13,097 nucleotides of DNA, from contig JAPPMR010000437.1 of the NCBI GenBank assembly GCA_028818995.1, positions 1 to 13,097 on the forward strand, read 5' to 3'. Origin of the DNA: Candidatus Poribacteria bacterium (GTDB lineage Bacteria; Poribacteria; WGA-4E; WGA-3G). The position numbers were made by a program, and so were the translations under genes. Under the pieces are notes generated by a model. That model did no database searches. It was not told the DNA's origin and saw nothing but the letters and a program-made list of their open reading frames with translations. Position 1 is the stretch's first letter; every line of letters begins with the position of its first letter. Of the stretch, positions 12,841-13,097 are shown piece by piece.

Positions 12841-12863
12841 AGCGCGTTTACAAAACGCGCCTA
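12841..12863 (-). terminator. Family B palindrome, minus-strand terminator form
   Basis: Read on the minus strand it is GTAGGCGCGTTTTGTAAACG then CGC and a T-run (A-run at 12836-12841 on the plus strand). It would stop transcription coming from the right, mirroring the terminator at 12599-12623, so the inverted repeat can act as a two-way terminator. Confidence 0.5.
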
Positions 12864-12878
12864 CCTTTGGTGGAGGAA

Positions 12879-12945
12879 CGCGTTTACAACATTCCCTCTA
12901 CTGATGGCTGACAACCGATAGCCGAATGCTTCTATGTCGGGTTTC
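12879..12945. repeat. 67-base block, inverted copy of 9126-9192
   Basis: Matches the reverse complement of 9126-9192 at 64 of 67 positions. Together the two copies bracket the WD40 pseudogene and the sigma gene in inverted orientation, 3.7 kb apart. It directly follows the MITE-like element. Confidence 0.85.
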
Positions 12946-12964
12946 ATCCCTCAACCCGACCTAC
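12936..12964. repeat. Family A palindromic repeat, rightmost copy
   Basis: TCGGGTT...AACCCGA stem, with loop TCATCCCTC that differs from all other copies, followed by CCTACA. A changed loop beside a conserved stem suggests that the hairpin itself is maintained or that copies are independent. Confidence 0.75.
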
Positions 12965-13097
12965 AATATGTTATGACAATTTGTCAATTAGAAATGGTAT
13001 AAAATAGTTCCAAATTTTTAGAGTCAAATATGACTATTATTGTCATAATAAGCCTGCCGATCCAGTCATAACAAAGGATCGTAGCACATTACAAAAT

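Larger units (their letters stand above)
12590..12870. mobile_element. MITE-like long inverted repeat without coding capacity
   Basis: The left arm (12590-12638) and right arm (12821-12870) match over about 50 bases with one gap and one or two substitutions after reverse complementing. Each arm includes a family B palindrome followed by six T (in the right arm read on the minus strand) and TGTCAGAATC. Secondary matches (GGATGACGCGGATTA at 12689-12703 against TAATCCGCG near 12792-12800) extend the pairing inward. A perfect hairpin GAATGCC-ATTTA-GGCATTC lies at 12667-12685. The centre has no gene. A left-arm-only copy occurs at 8989-9060. The form fits a miniature inverted-repeat element; no clear target-site duplication was found. 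Confidence 0.65.
12541..13097. other. Gene-free right end of the window
   Basis: After a degenerate family B copy (about 12562-12582) comes the long inverted repeat (12590-12870), the 67-base block and a family A copy. Beyond 12970 the sequence is AT-rich with TGACAA-T-TTGTCA (12974-12986), a TGGTATAAA string (12995-13003) that could be an extended -10 element, and TATGAC/GTCATA (13029-13047). AAAGGATCG near 13073-13081 resembles the WD40 leaders. A gene may begin beyond the window; none can be shown. Confidence 0.5.

Noticed and set aside
35..12964. Family A or B palindromes as a CRISPR array
   Set aside because: Copies are scattered over kilobases in both orientations with no regular spacers, and no cas gene is present.

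Overview
The window reads as one contig piece from a free-living or symbiotic bacterium with a double-membrane-style envelope. It has two lipoprotein signal peptides, several other exported proteins, and intergenic DNA full of dispersed palindromes. Very long WD40 proteins with a degenerate first blade after a signal peptide, a protease-TPR fusion, a sigma factor with a membrane-anchored extension, and hairpin repeats around a TCGGGT/ACCCGA stem together recall Candidatus Poribacteria (sponge-associated). That assignment comes from memory of the style of those genomes, not from a marker gene; no rRNA or tRNA was found.

Layout, left to right. A collagen-like lipoprotein gene (104-820, +) is followed by hairpins. 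An AT-rich pair on the minus strand comes next: a DUF2971 protein (1611-2603) and a small GIY-YIG nuclease (1130-1477). A secreted 14-blade WD40 protein with a C-terminal Big_5 Ig-like domain (2964-5180, +) follows. A 570-base non-coding stretch of nested inverted repeats separates it from an exported trypsin-like protease fused to about 11 TPRs (5750-7522, +). Then come a DUF805 membrane protein (7716-8207), a lipoprotein (8244-8879) and a 41-codon ORF overlapping it by ATGA (8876-9001), probably one operon. A decayed second WD40 gene (9413-10276) carries two in-frame TGA codons. An ECF sigma factor fused to a transmembrane segment and a LolA/RseB-like sensor-type domain (10744-12540) closes the coding part. 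A long inverted repeat of MITE type (12590-12870) ends the window.

How the parts relate. Most products are predicted to be exported or membrane-bound, so this is an envelope and surface region and not a metabolic pathway. The two WD40 loci share promoter, leader and signal-peptide start and are diverged duplicates. The sigma factor could sense the envelope through its own C-terminal half, but no target promoter can be assigned here. The DUF2971/GIY-YIG pair differs in strand and base composition and lies between inverted copies of a palindromic repeat, which suggests acquisition.

The repeats are the most unusual aspect. At least five families of small palindromes recur. One copy lies inside the signal-peptide coding region of the intact WD40 gene and is translated. 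Others have the form of intrinsic terminators just downstream of genes. Others form inverted pairs around the WD40 pseudogene and around the pseudogene plus sigma gene.
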